Notes: generated from the letters alone by a model not told the origin. Shown: positions 14,325-21,818, numbered from the stretch's first letter. The stretch: DNA of 29,001 bases from JBBSWB01 sp038046465 (GCA_038046465.1 JBBSWB010000037.1:1-29001), one strand, 5' to 3'. Translations and numbers: made by a program.

Positions 14325-16060
14325 GAGTTTTCTTCACCGTCATTTTCTTCATTAGTTTCAGTATAATCAGTAATCTTTTTATTTTTCTTGCGGCTGCTTT
14401 TTTCTTTTTCTAATAATTCTGCTTCTTCAGATTCGTTTTCTTCTTCTAATCCTATTTGGGCTAATTCTGGATCATATTCGGGATTATCAATGCCAATTTC
14501 CTCTAATTCTCCTCGGGTATGCTCTAAGATTTCACACAGGTTATCCTCAATTTTCTTTTTTTCTAGATCACTTATTTTAATAATTTCTTGAATAGCTTCA
14601 GCAACATAAGGGATATATTTTTCGATGTAACCTCTTTTCTTGGCTTCTTCACCAATCCGTCTTTTCTTGTTGACAAACGCAGCTAATTTTCGGCCGCAGT
14701 CTTGCAAAGCTAATTTTATTTCTTTAACTATTTCTGGATAATGAGCTAAAGCTTCTTTTGATTCAGACGTAAACGGCACCCATACCGAAGTCATATGTAC
14801 AACCACCGTACAAGGGCCAGAGGGCAAAGAATTTTTACTTTGCTGCAAGCCATACGCTTTCCAATTATTGTTCTGGATAGCATTAGTTATAGCGCAAGCA
14901 CCTTGCTGGTATAATAAAGGGACGCGGTTAGCAAAGCGCATAATTCTTACGGTTGAATCTCCGCTTTGTTCTCCTCCATAAGCAAGAGCTGCTTCAATTA
15001 CAAACGGATTGCCTCGGTATACCGCGGCGGGCCGGGTTGCTGAGCAATATAATTCTGCATTAATCTCTTTTCTTAATCCTTTTTCTAATAATTCTGCTCC
15101 AATGGGCGAGATACAATCAGTAGGCGGAGCAATAATTTTGGTTTTCTGAATGCCTTTATATAAATTTTCAGCCATCTCTCGACCGATTTGTTTTGGCACG
15201 GTTCTGGGTAATAACGCAGAATTTTCACAGATTTCTTTTGCAGTTCCTGGTCCAACTCTAACGAATTCCGTCGTTAAAAATTGCTGCAGAGTTTTTGCTG
15301 GAGTAGTTTCCAGCATTTTCATCAATCTTCCTAACTCCACGCCGTAAGGATGGGGTTTAATTTCTCTTGGTTCGGGCGGCAGTTCATCTATCGCTCTAGG
15401 AAAAATAATTTGGATTGCTTCCGGATTAGTGTAAATAAAAGTAGCGTGGGGGTTAACAATGGCCGTTTCTTTAATATATTCATCAACTGATTGTCTTCCT
15501 TTGAGATAACTTCCTTCAATATCAATTTCGATTTTGGTCCCATGGATTTTACCTGTCCAATCTTCTTCTTTATCTTCCAGAATTTGAGGGGAATTATTTT
15601 GGGTGTTTATTTTTAATTTAATGTAATTGGCTTTTTTATCCGGACCGGTTTTAGAAGTGATGGTCGCTGGCTTTCCAGTCGTGAGTTGCCCATACAAAAC
15701 TGCTGCGGAAATACCAATCCCTTGCTGTCCCCTAGTAGCGGACAATTTATGGAATTTTGAACCATATAATAATTTAGCAAAAATATTAGGCAGCTGTTTG
15801 CGGATGATTCCCGGCCCGTTATCTTCAATGATAACTCTAAACCGAGTTTCACCTAATTGAATAACTTCTACATTGATTTCCGGCAGAATGCGCGCTTCTT
15901 CACAGGCATCCAAGGCGTTATCCACTGCTTCTTTAACTGCCGTTAATAACGCTCTTCTAGGGTTATCAAAACCCAATAAATGCCGGTTCTTTTCAAAGAA
16001 TTCTGCGATAGAAATCTCTCGCTGCTTCTTTGCCAGCTCTTCTGCGCTTCTCTCAACCAT
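14321..16060 (-). CDS. top6B: DNA topoisomerase VI subunit B
   Basis: 579 residues. The GHKL ATPase fold is clear: the N box KEAVDNALDACEEA (about 43-56), G1 box EDNGPGI (about 78-84), and the GQQGIGISAA ATP-lid segment. A helix-two-turn-helix and transducer follow. The C-terminal 45 residues are mostly charged and low-complexity (EEENESEEAELLEKEK, then KKNKK), which is unlikely to be structured. A minus-strand TATA ATTTTATAAA at about 16086-16095 lies some 30 nt from the ATG. It is the first gene of the operon top6B-top6A-cyclophilin. Confidence 0.96.
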   Translation of the reverse strand: MVERSAEELAKKQREISIAEFFEKNRHLLGFDNPRRALLTAVKEAVDNALDACEEARILPEINVEVIQLGETRFRVIIEDNGPGIIRKQLPNIFAKLLYGSKFHKLSATRGQQGIGISAAVLYGQLTTGKPATITSKTGPDKKANYIKLKINTQNNSPQILEDKEEDWTGKIHGTKIEIDIEGSYLKGRQSVDEYIKETAIVNPHATFIYTNPEAIQIIFPRAIDELPPEPREIKPHPYGVELGRLMKMLETTPAKTLQQFLTTEFVRVGPGTAKEICENSALLPRTVPKQIGREMAENLYKGIQKTKIIAPPTDCISPIGAELLEKGLRKEINAELYCSATRPAAVYRGNPFVIEAALAYGGEQSGDSTVRIMRFANRVPLLYQQGACAITNAIQNNNWKAYGLQQSKNSLPSGPCTVVVHMTSVWVPFTSESKEALAHYPEIVKEIKLALQDCGRKLAAFVNKKRRIGEEAKKRGYIEKYIPYVAEAIQEIIKISDLEKKKIEDNLCEILEHTRGELEEIGIDNPEYDPELAQIGLEEENESEEAELLEKEKSSRKKNKKITDYTETNEENDGEENS

Positions 16061-16153
16061 CTGTATTGGATAATGAGAAACGTTTATAAAATTTTGGTTA
16101 GATAAATTTCTATTATTAATGTTTAAATACTATTTTGTATTTTAAAAAACAAA

Positions 16154-16708
16154 TTATCCCAGCAGCATTTCTTTCTTTTTACGTTCTAAGAATTGATATA
16201 CAGTCTTATGCATGGAACCTTCTAGCAGCATATTGATTGCTTGACGAGCTAGAGCAACTTGCCCAATTTCACCGACGATGCCGATGGTCTTTCCAAAAAT
16301 AGAAATGTAAGTGTCAGTCAATCGTTCAATTTCTTCCCGCGATTTTCCGCCTTTTCCAATCACCCGGCCTTTTAACCTCTCCATAGTATTTTTGCTTTTT
16401 CCAGCGATGTCTTTTAAATCTAATATGTCCAAAGTATAATCTGGTTTTAAGAGCAGCAGAGCCGTTTTAGGGTTAAAACCACGAGCAATAGCTCGAATGA
16501 TTTCTTTAGTAACAAATAAAAGCAACCCGTCTGTTCCGATAATAGTTACATCTCCTTCAGTGGTTATGTCCAATTTGCAGTTAGTCTGTTCTTCTAATTC
16601 TTTTTTAGTTTCGCCATCCTTTCCAATCAGCACGGCTACGCGTTCTTCTGGAATTTTTAATTCATAAGAAATCTCTTCCGGTTCAGTTTCAGCTATTTTT
16701 TTAGTCAT
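16154..16708 (-). CDS. KH-domain protein, archaeal Pno1/Dim2 homologue
   Basis: 184 residues from ATG 16708 (MTKKIAE); an in-frame ATG at 16720 would add four residues. Two KH domains are seen: the first has the GxxG loop as GKDG near residue 30, the second as GKGG near residue 119 (RVIGKGGKSREEIE). Eukaryotic Pno1/Dim2 binds the 3' end of pre-18S rRNA with Nob1, so a role in 16S rRNA maturation is likely. The start is next to the end of the RIO1 gene, which functions in the same step; this pairing is common in archaea. Confidence 0.88.
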   Translation of the reverse strand: MTKKIAETEPEEISYELKIPEERVAVLIGKDGETKKELEEQTNCKLDITTEGDVTIIGTDGLLLFVTKEIIRAIARGFNPKTALLLLKPDYTLDILDLKDIAGKSKNTMERLKGRVIGKGGKSREEIERLTDTYISIFGKTIGIVGEIGQVALARQAINMLLEGSMHKTVYQFLERKKKEMLLG

Positions 16709-17423
16709 TTTTATTATCATTTCCGGTTATGTTTTTTAATACTTTCTCAAAATCTTCTTTAATTCCCAGTTTAGCAAAAAAATTAAGAATGTTCTTTATG
16801 TCCCTTTCCAGCAATTCTTTAGAGTTAGGCGTTTTTACTAAAGTGCCCTGGGAAAAATCAATAAAGTAAGGGGTTTCGTGAAAATTAAGAATATTGAATG
16901 AAGACAGATCCCCATGGATTAAGCCTTCCGCATATAATTTTTTCATATCAGTTATAATTAAATCAAAACATTTTTTAGGGTCGATTGGAGAAGCATCTTT
17001 TAAGGGGGGAGCAGGTTTTTCGTTCCCAATAAATTCTTCGACAATGATATTTTCTTTAAAAGCCAGCGGTTTAGGAGCATTAATTTTTGCTTTTTGTGCC
17101 CGCATCAGATTTTTATATTCTCGCTGCGCCCAGGCGAAGATTATCTGCCGGTGATGTTTTTTCAGAAATTCATAGCGGGGATCCTTGCGGATATAATCAT
17201 ACATTTTATTAAAATTAGCATTTTGGACAAAATAAATCTTGACGACTACTTTTTTTGATCCTTTAATTCCCCAAAAAACCCCACTTTCTTTACCAACCGA
17301 GATTTTACTTACTAGTTCATCAAAGACCCCTCTGCTTTGCAGTTCAAATAAGGCTCGATGAGTAAATTCATCAAATACTCCTTTCTCGGTTTTAAAGCGT
17401 TCCTGATAAGTTAAAGTAGTCAT
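16701..17423 (-). CDS. rio1: RIO1-type atypical serine/threonine kinase
   Basis: 240 residues. The RIO signatures are KVVVKIYF (ATP-binding Lys), the catalytic loop IHGDLSSFNIL and the metal-binding IDFSQGT. The sequence GLIHGDLSSFN is specific for the RIO1 group. Archaeal and eukaryotic RIO1 acts in late small-subunit ribosome maturation. TTATAAAA at about 17446-17453 lies some 27 nt from the ATG. The downstream KH gene follows with a small overlap or none, depending on its start, so they form an operon. Confidence 0.93.
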   Translation of the reverse strand: MTTLTYQERFKTEKGVFDEFTHRALFELQSRGVFDELVSKISVGKESGVFWGIKGSKKVVVKIYFVQNANFNKMYDYIRKDPRYEFLKKHHRQIIFAWAQREYKNLMRAQKAKINAPKPLAFKENIIVEEFIGNEKPAPPLKDASPIDPKKCFDLIITDMKKLYAEGLIHGDLSSFNILNFHETPYFIDFSQGTLVKTPNSKELLERDIKNILNFFAKLGIKEDFEKVLKNITGNDNKND

Positions 17424-17500
17424 ACTTTAGAAAAGAGAGGTTGTTTTATAAGGGTTTTGGCTAGAATTTTGATTACCTCAAAGTAATAAAACTAAAAAAG

Positions 17501-17510
17501 TTTATAAATT
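17501..17510 (+). promoter_or_regulatory. TATA box of the 174-residue gene
   Basis: TTTATAAATT is centred 26 nt before the ATG at 17531, predicting a leaderless message. Confidence 0.55.
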
Positions 17511-17530
17511 ATCTAGGTTTTAGGATAAAA

Positions 17531-18055
17531 ATGGTTTACAAACCCAGTAATTTTTGGAAAAACTTGAAAGAGAAAGGACTCATCCAAGCAGTTCAAATAG
17601 ATTGGGAAGAAACTAGAAAGCATGCTGCATTTACGGCCACTGGACAAAAATTAGAAGAGAAATTAAACGAAATTCCAACAAAAATCAAATCTCCCGTAAC
17701 CGAATGGAACGAAGGACAATATAAATTTAGAGTGTATGGTGAGTGGATTCAAACCAGATTGGAAAGCGGAAATTTAGGTCTTCTTAGCGAAGAGTTATCT
17801 GCAGATCAGCAAAAGACCGGCCGTAAAACAGTTATGCTTGAAATCTTGGACGGCAGAGGACACCAATATGTTTTAAGTTCTCAACCATTTGAGGAAAGCC
17901 GAAAAGCAATAGCTTTAAATGAAAAAGTGGTTTTTGAATACGCCGGAGAAAAAGAATTAATTCTAAAAGAAGGTAAATTTTCTGAAGGTCCCAAAAAGGT
18001 ATTTAGTGAGCACCATGCTTACCATAAACGAAGGCAACGGAAGAACTACTGTTAA
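17531..18055 (+). CDS. Hypothetical protein, 174 residues
   Basis: Not recognised. A soluble, charged protein starting MVYKPSNFWKNLKEKGL, with alternating strands in the second half (KFRVYGEWIQTRLESG, TVMLEILDGRGHQYVLSS). The C-terminus is basic with HHAYHKRRQRK, suggesting nucleic acid contact. It has no membrane segment. It ends just before a promoter and small RNA region and the IS200-like element. The start agrees with the TATA spacing. Confidence 0.6.
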   Translation: MVYKPSNFWKNLKEKGLIQAVQIDWEETRKHAAFTATGQKLEEKLNEIPTKIKSPVTEWNEGQYKFRVYGEWIQTRLESGNLGLLSEELSADQQKTGRKTVMLEILDGRGHQYVLSSQPFEESRKAIALNEKVVFEYAGEKELILKEGKFSEGPKKVFSEHHAYHKRRQRKNYC

Positions 18056-18075
18056 GTAGCAATCTTATCGAAACA

Positions 18076-18083
18076 TTTATATA
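18076..18083 (+). promoter_or_regulatory. Strong BRE/TATA promoter of a small RNA
   Basis: CGAAACATTTATATAC matches, apart from one base, the promoter of the RNA at 19740 (CGAAGCATTTATATAC). Transcription is expected to start near 18106. Confidence 0.6.
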
Positions 18084-18105
18084 CAAGTACTACTAAACAG
18101 TAAAT

Positions 18106-18166
18106 AACACATCTAAACCACCTCTTTTTCCTCAGTAAACCTTTCGGGGTTTGCTGAGGTTTTTTT
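18106..18166 (+). ncRNA. Candidate small RNA of about 60 nt with an intrinsic terminator
   Basis: The predicted transcript has a short 5' single strand containing CCACCTC at 18118-18124 and ends in a 12-bp hairpin plus seven T. No ORF of note fits. CACCUC is complementary to the GAGGTG ribosome binding site of the transposase 290 nt downstream (18410-18415), with three further A-U pairs after one mismatch. It could be a regulator or simply a leader that terminates early. No known family is recognised. Confidence 0.5.
18130..18166 (+). terminator. Bacterial-style intrinsic terminator
   Basis: Arms 18130-18141 and 18148-18159 pair over 12 bp with one T-G, loop TTTCGG, followed by T7 at 18160-18166. 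Such a strong hairpin plus T tract is unusual in archaea, which usually need only the T tract. Confidence 0.75.
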
Positions 18167-18204
18167 ATAATCGGTGGTCGCTAATACTTTATAAGCTGAG
18201 ATTT

Positions 18205-18226
18205 CCACTCGTGTATTCACGAGTGG
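18205..18226. repeat. Left-end hairpin of the IS200-like element
   Basis: CCACTCGTG-TATT-CACGAGTGG is a perfect 9-bp stem with a 4-nt loop. The loop-proximal part GTGTATTCAC matches GTGTGTTCAC in the right-end hairpin. Confidence 0.75.
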
Positions 18227-18259
18227 CGTAAAAATTAATAAGTACTTTTTCTTAAGAAA

Positions 18260-18358
18260 AATTGAAGCTGACCCAAAGCACCATGTACGCTTAGAGCACT
18301 TTTTGTAAAGCGCCAAGCGTTTAAGACAATCCGTCGAACGCTATGATCAGCTTCAATT
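18260..18358 (+). ncRNA. Structured leader element upstream of tnpA
   Basis: A perfect 12-bp inverted repeat (AATTGAAGCTGA at 18260-18271 with TCAGCTTCAATT at 18347-18358) encloses 75 nt that fold into two hairpins: GCACTTT-TTGT-AAAGCGC with one mismatch, and GCGTT...AACGC with an inner GAC/GTC. This makes a three-way junction. It lies inside the IS, before the transposase, and is richer in GC than its flanks. It may be a 5' UTR control element or a separate RNA. No family is recognised. Confidence 0.5.
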
Positions 18359-18370
18359 AAATTAATTTTT

Positions 18371-18390
18371 GATAGCTTTAGCTATCTTTT
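18371..18390 (+). terminator. Short hairpin plus T run before the tnpA ribosome binding site
   Basis: GATAGC-TTTA-GCTATC followed by TTTT. With the GAGGTG site 20 nt further on, it may act as an attenuator limiting transposase expression. Confidence 0.4.
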
Positions 18391-18420
18391 ACAAGTAAAT
18401 AAAACTTACGAGGTGTTTTT

Positions 18421-18852
18421 ATGAAAATTAATCCAACTAGATACAGCTCTGCTGTCGGAGAAATTTGGGTGATGGCAACATTCAAAGTAAAATATTGCCA
18501 TAAAATCTTTGATATCCCTGCTGTACGCCAGCTTTGTGACGCACTATTGCATGAAGCTTTTGCTTTTTACGAAGTAAATTGTCAAAAGCTTGCTTTTGAC
18601 TCAGATCATGCCCACATGATCTTAGATTTAGGTCTGCATAGCAAGATTGAACTTGCCAAAAAGTTAAAGGGTTTTGTCGGAAAGCATTTACTTCGCCTGC
18701 TTCCTTGGCTTAAGAAAACTAAATTTTGGGGCTCTGGTTTGTGGAATGAAGCCTATGATATCCGAAGCATAAATAATATGAATTTCTACAGAAGATATTT
18801 GGACAAGCAGAAATATTCCAGCACGCGCCAGAAGATGCTCACCGCTTTTTAA
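18421..18852 (+). CDS. tnpA: IS200-type Y1 (HUH) transposase TnpA
   Basis: 143 residues, normal for the family. The HUH motif is H63-A-H65 (SDHAHMILDLG) and the catalytic tyrosine is Y126 in RRYLDKQ; the WGSGLWNEAYDI stretch is also typical. It cuts and joins single-stranded DNA at the element's ends during replication. GAGGTG at 18410-18415 is an SD site 5 nt before the ATG. All catalytic residues are intact, so the element may be active. Confidence 0.92.
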   Translation: MKINPTRYSSAVGEIWVMATFKVKYCHKIFDIPAVRQLCDALLHEAFAFYEVNCQKLAFDSDHAHMILDLGLHSKIELAKKLKGFVGKHLLRLLPWLKKTKFWGSGLWNEAYDIRSINNMNFYRRYLDKQKYSSTRQKMLTAF

Positions 18853-18859
18853 TAAATTT

Positions 18860-18909
18860 TTGAGCGGCGGTCATGCCTACCAGTGTGTTCACTGGTGGTA
18901 GCCGCTCAA
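18860..18909. repeat. Right-end hairpin of the IS200-like element
   Basis: The outer stem TTGAGCGGC/GCCGCTCAA (9 bp) encloses an inner hairpin CCAGTG-TGTT-CACTGG. It starts 8 nt after the tnpA stop and shares its tip with the left-end hairpin. Confidence 0.75.
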
Positions 18910-18938
18910 CTAATTTCTAATTGACTTAGAGGAAAACA

Positions 18939-19472
18939 ATGAAAATATCACCAAAAGTAGCTAAGAAGATACAAACAATTGGGCTCCTTGGGTGTTTAGT
19001 AGCCCTTCCTGCAAGTTTTTATGTGGGTTTTAAATCTAGTGAACAATCAACAATAGAACAAAAAACAGAGGAGTTAACTCGAGTGTTTAATGATTGTTCC
19101 CTTACCGGAAACAAATCTGCTTGTGACAAATGGAGAAAAGCTTATTCTCATTTAGAAAAAGATCTAATTGCTACCGAAAAAGAGCCAGCTTACCGTCAAT
19201 TTTTAGAAACCAAAAATAATTATGAATTGGCCGCATATATCGGCGTATTCTTATCTTTGGCTGTTCTAGCTGCCAGCGGAGTTATTTATCACAATTCTCG
19301 CAGAAGGGCCGATGAAGAGATTGAACAAATAGAACAGGAAATGCGACGCTTATATCAATCAGAAACCAGCCCGGAACTTGCCCACTTACCAGATTTTCCT
19401 GGAGAAGATTTATTGTTAAACCAATGTGTCCAGAAGTCAAAGACAATTCGGCACTATCCGTTTTATGAGTGA
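18939..19472 (+). CDS. Membrane protein with two helices, hypothetical
   Basis: 177 residues. A first hydrophobic helix (about 12-28) and a second (about 96-118) flank a charged extracytoplasmic loop that contains two cysteines (CSLTGNKSAC), which could form a disulfide. The second helix is followed by a coiled, acidic cytoplasmic tail (ADEEIEQIEQEMRRL). The family is not recognised. An SD-like AGAGGA sits 6 nt before the ATG, only about 20 nt after the IS right-end hairpin. No separate promoter is visible, so it may be read through from tnpA or the IS may have displaced its promoter. Confidence 0.65.
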   Translation: MKISPKVAKKIQTIGLLGCLVALPASFYVGFKSSEQSTIEQKTEELTRVFNDCSLTGNKSACDKWRKAYSHLEKDLIATEKEPAYRQFLETKNNYELAAYIGVFLSLAVLAASGVIYHNSRRRADEEIEQIEQEMRRLYQSETSPELAHLPDFPGEDLLLNQCVQKSKTIRHYPFYE

Positions 19473-19499
19473 TACATTTCTCAAATCACTCACTTTTTT
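19466..19499 (+). terminator. Terminator overlapping the stop of the membrane protein gene
   Basis: TGAGTGAT (19466-19473, containing the stop) pairs with ATCACTCA (19485-19492) over 8 bp and is followed by CTTTTTTC. The tail AAATCACTCACTTTT occurs again at about 19599-19613. Confidence 0.65.
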
Positions 19500-19700
19500 C
19501 TTAGTTCTATTTTTGGACTTACAAGAAATGCAGTAGAGAGGAGCTTAAAACAAGAATATTTCTTAACTACTCGCCAAAGCTAATTACAAAAACGAGCAAA
19601 ATCACTCACTTTTCGAATTGTGCCGACAATTCACTAATTTTTTAAAGAAATAACTACTTTTTGTCTTATTCTACTCCGGTTTACCTAAACTAGATTTATG
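19500..19700. other. Intergenic region with repeats, no gene
   Basis: No ORF of note. It contains a second copy of AAATCACTCACTTTT (about 19599-19613) and directly after it a perfect hairpin GAATTGT-GCCG-ACAATTC (19615-19632) followed by a T-rich stretch, so a second terminator-like structure. It may be a partial duplication of the upstream gene end, which also contains GACAATTCGGCAC. Confidence 0.45.
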
Positions 19701-19710
19701 AACCGAAGCA

Positions 19711-19718
19711 TTTATATA
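19711..19718 (+). promoter_or_regulatory. BRE/TATA promoter of a structured RNA
   Basis: CGAAGCATTTATATAC. Spacing predicts a transcription start at about 19740, exactly where the folded region begins. Confidence 0.6.
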
Positions 19719-19739
19719 CTAGAGACCTCATTTTCAAAA

Positions 19740-19822
19740 ATAGCCTGCCACAGAGAGATACCTGTGGGAGCGCACGGCAAAGGCCAAGCTGTGAACTCAG
19801 GGGTTCGTGAAGCAGGCTTCAT
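19740..19822 (+). ncRNA. Candidate structured RNA with a four-way junction
   Basis: AGCCTGC (19742-19748) pairs with GCAGGCT (19812-19818), 7 bp. Enclosed are CACAG/CTGTG, CACGGC/GCTGTG with loop AAAGGCCAA, and GAACT-CAGG-GGTTC. The outline is tRNA-like, but it lacks U8, a proper D loop and the TTCRA T loop, so it is not a tRNA. It is also not recognisable as SRP, RNase P or 5S RNA, nor as a box C/D RNA. The promoter upstream and the GC-rich fold in AT-rich surroundings support a real RNA gene. Confidence 0.5.
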
Positions 19823-19835
19823 GTTCATAAAATCG

Positions 19836-20043
19836 CTAAGAAAATAGACATATTTAACATTCATCATTATCACTAGTACCTAATCAAGAGTTGAAGTTTG
19901 TGAATTAATCTATTTTCTTAGAACAAAACTTAGGAAAGAGCAAATTACGTTTAATTATTTAAAATAGTTAGTGGGGAGATAGAAAATAGTTAGGCTTAGT
20001 ACTAAAAAGCTCTTTCTAGAAAATATTAAATGGAGGATTAAAA
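19836..20043 (+). promoter_or_regulatory. Leader region of dnaG with long inverted repeats
   Basis: A 13-bp perfect inverted repeat pairs CTAAGAAAATAGA (19836-19848) with TCTATTTTCTTAG (19909-19921). A second stem pairs GAAAGAGC (about 19934-19941) with GCTCTTTC (about 20009-20016), enclosing two copies of AAAATAGTTAG. The SD site GGAGG (20033-20037) lies 6 nt before the dnaG ATG, so this mRNA is not leaderless. The region could be a long regulated 5' UTR. Confidence 0.45.
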
Positions 20044-21351
20044 ATGGCAAAAATAAGTCCAGTTGCAGCTAAATACATTATCCATTCCAACATTTCCATT
20101 GAAGGTATTGTTGATCGACCCGACGTTATTGGGGCAATTTTTGGTCAAACGGAAGGGTTGCTTGGGAATGAGTTAGAATTGCGTGAATTACAACGAAGTG
20201 GAAAAATAGGTAGAATTGAAGTAAATGTTAATACCAGTTCTGGAAAGACTGATGGCGAAATAATTATCCCTAGTTCTTTAGACAAAACCGAAACAGCTAT
20301 TGTTGCCGCTGCTTTAGAAATCATTCAGCGCATCGGTCCTTGTAATGCTAAAATTGAAGTTAAGAAAATTGAAGATATTCGAATTAGCAAGCGTATTTTC
20401 GTAATCGAGCGAGCTAAAGCTTTATTGAAAGAACTTACCGAAGAAACTCTTCCCGATTCGCAGGAATTGTCCTATGAAGTATCGCAATCCGTGCGTATGA
20501 TGGAAGTAGTTGAATACGGCCGGGAAAAACTTGCGGCCGGTCCAGCTATCGATGAAAGTGATGAAGCAATTGTAGTGGAAGGCCGAGCAGATGTCTTAAC
20601 CTTGTTAAAACATGGATTTAAGAATGTAATTGCTATGAACGGCACTTCTTGCCCGCAAACTATCAAAGATTTAAGCCGGAAAAAGAACATCACTTTATTT
20701 GTTGATGGTGACCGTGGCGGAAATCTGATTATTCGAGAGCTGTTAAGTGTAGCTGATATCGATTTTGTCTGCCGAGCTCCGGATGGGAAAGAAGTTGAAG
20801 AATTAACTAAGAAAGAAATTCATAAATCTTTAAGAAGCCGTATTACTGCTGAACAGGCTAAATTAGATTTAGGAATCGATAGCGATGGTGCATTGAAAGA
20901 AGCTCCAGTAAGAAGATCTCCTTTCGAAAGGCACGAAACGCGATTACAACCCTCGCTTCAACCTCGAAGGGAAATGCCTTCTGATAACGAAAAGAAAGTA
21001 TTACGACCTTTTCCGAAGCCAGCCTTAGCTCCCAGACCTGCTTTATCTAAAGATAAATTATCCTTAACTGAAAAGAAGATTTTTAAGGAAACTATAGAAG
21101 ATTTGTTCGGAACTAAAGGGGCTTGTATTTTTGACCAGAAATTAAACATTCTGGGAAAAGTTCCTTTAAGCGAATTAACTTCTACCGTTAAAAGCCTGAA
21201 TGGGGGAATTTATGCTATTGCCTTAGACGGATCTGTCGATCTTGATTTGGTAAGGCTAGCAGAAAAGTTAGAAATTACCCATTTGATTGCCGTTAATTCC
21301 AAAGTGAAAGAAATCTCTAAGGTTAATGTCTTGACGGAAGACAAACTGTAA
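20044..21351 (+). CDS. dnaG: Archaeal DnaG-type primase-like protein
   Basis: 435 residues. The central TOPRIM domain is clear: E179 in VVEGRADVLTLL, the IAMNGT turn, and the DxD at D221/D223 (FVDGDRGGNLI). The N-terminal region (AAKYIIHSNISIEGIVDRPDVIGAIFGQTEGLLG) is the archaeal DnaG signature. Residues 290-345 are a proline-rich linker before a small C-terminal domain. Archaeal DnaG makes short RNA primers in vitro and also binds the exosome, so the role may be RNA degradation, replication or both. It is preceded by an SD site and a long structured leader. Confidence 0.95.
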   Translation: MAKISPVAAKYIIHSNISIEGIVDRPDVIGAIFGQTEGLLGNELELRELQRSGKIGRIEVNVNTSSGKTDGEIIIPSSLDKTETAIVAAALEIIQRIGPCNAKIEVKKIEDIRISKRIFVIERAKALLKELTEETLPDSQELSYEVSQSVRMMEVVEYGREKLAAGPAIDESDEAIVVEGRADVLTLLKHGFKNVIAMNGTSCPQTIKDLSRKKNITLFVDGDRGGNLIIRELLSVADIDFVCRAPDGKEVEELTKKEIHKSLRSRITAEQAKLDLGIDSDGALKEAPVRRSPFERHETRLQPSLQPRREMPSDNEKKVLRPFPKPALAPRPALSKDKLSLTEKKIFKETIEDLFGTKGACIFDQKLNILGKVPLSELTSTVKSLNGGIYAIALDGSVDLDLVRLAEKLEITHLIAVNSKVKEISKVNVLTEDKL

Positions 21352-21430
21352 ATTTATTTTTTTATTTAATTTTTATTTTATTCATTCTTTTTCCGGTAAC
21401 TTTATATTCTTCTTTCTTTATTTTTAATTA

Positions 21431-21775
21431 ATGGCCAAGAAGAAACAACAAATAGTAGAATTATCCGACCTTCTTGATGATGATTCTTTGATAGGAAAAA
21501 CAGTTGAAGTAAGAAATCTAATTGTAGGGGAATATAATCGCGGAGAACTTGGAACTGAACCAGAAGATCCTTTTCCTTCTTATGATGGAATCGTTAAAAA
21601 AGAAGGAAAACAAATTAGATTTGAAGGCAAGGAAGATGGTATCGGAATAGATATTACTTACATTCATTCACAAAAATTTGGTCATGAAATCGACATTAAA
21701 GGACAGGTTCTTTCGGATAGGAAAGGGACTAAATATGTTCGGGTAATCGATGTTCTTTGGTCTTCCTGGCGTTAA
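21431..21775 (+). CDS. Hypothetical small soluble protein, possible OB-fold
   Basis: 114 residues, not recognised. After a short acidic helix (VELSDLLDDD), it is made of short beta strands (GKTVEVRNLIVGEYN, KQIRFEGKEDGIGIDITYI, HEIDIKGQVLSDRKGTKYVRVIDVLW). The pattern with GQVLSDRKGTKYVRV recalls OB-fold nucleic-acid-binding proteins; this is a guess. A TATA-like CTTTATATT at 21400-21408 fits a leaderless start. It lies between dnaG and a HerA-like ATPase, so a DNA or RNA processing role is reasonable. Confidence 0.6.
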   Translation: MAKKKQQIVELSDLLDDDSLIGKTVEVRNLIVGEYNRGELGTEPEDPFPSYDGIVKKEGKQIRFEGKEDGIGIDITYIHSQKFGHEIDIKGQVLSDRKGTKYVRVIDVLWSSWR

Positions 21776-21818
21776 TAATCAGAAACATTTTTATCTTTCC
21801 TTCATTTAATTCTTAGTA

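Larger units (their letters stand above)
18167..18935 (+). mobile_element. IS200/IS605-family element with single tnpA (ends approximate)
   Basis: A Y1 transposase gene lies between two subterminal hairpins that share the tip GTG-T(A/G)TT-CAC, as expected for the single-strand recognition structures of this family. No tnpB is present. The ends cannot be fixed without an empty-site comparison: the left end lies somewhere before 18205 and the right end after 18909. There are no terminal inverted repeats or target duplications, as is normal for the family. Confidence 0.75.

Noticed and set aside
18421..18852. Element encoding TnpB and an omega-RNA
   Set aside because: Only the Y1 transposase is present; no TnpB frame is found on either strand nearby.
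19740..19822. tRNA gene
   Set aside because: It lacks U8, the D-loop GG and a TTCRA T loop, and the arm lengths are wrong for a tRNA.
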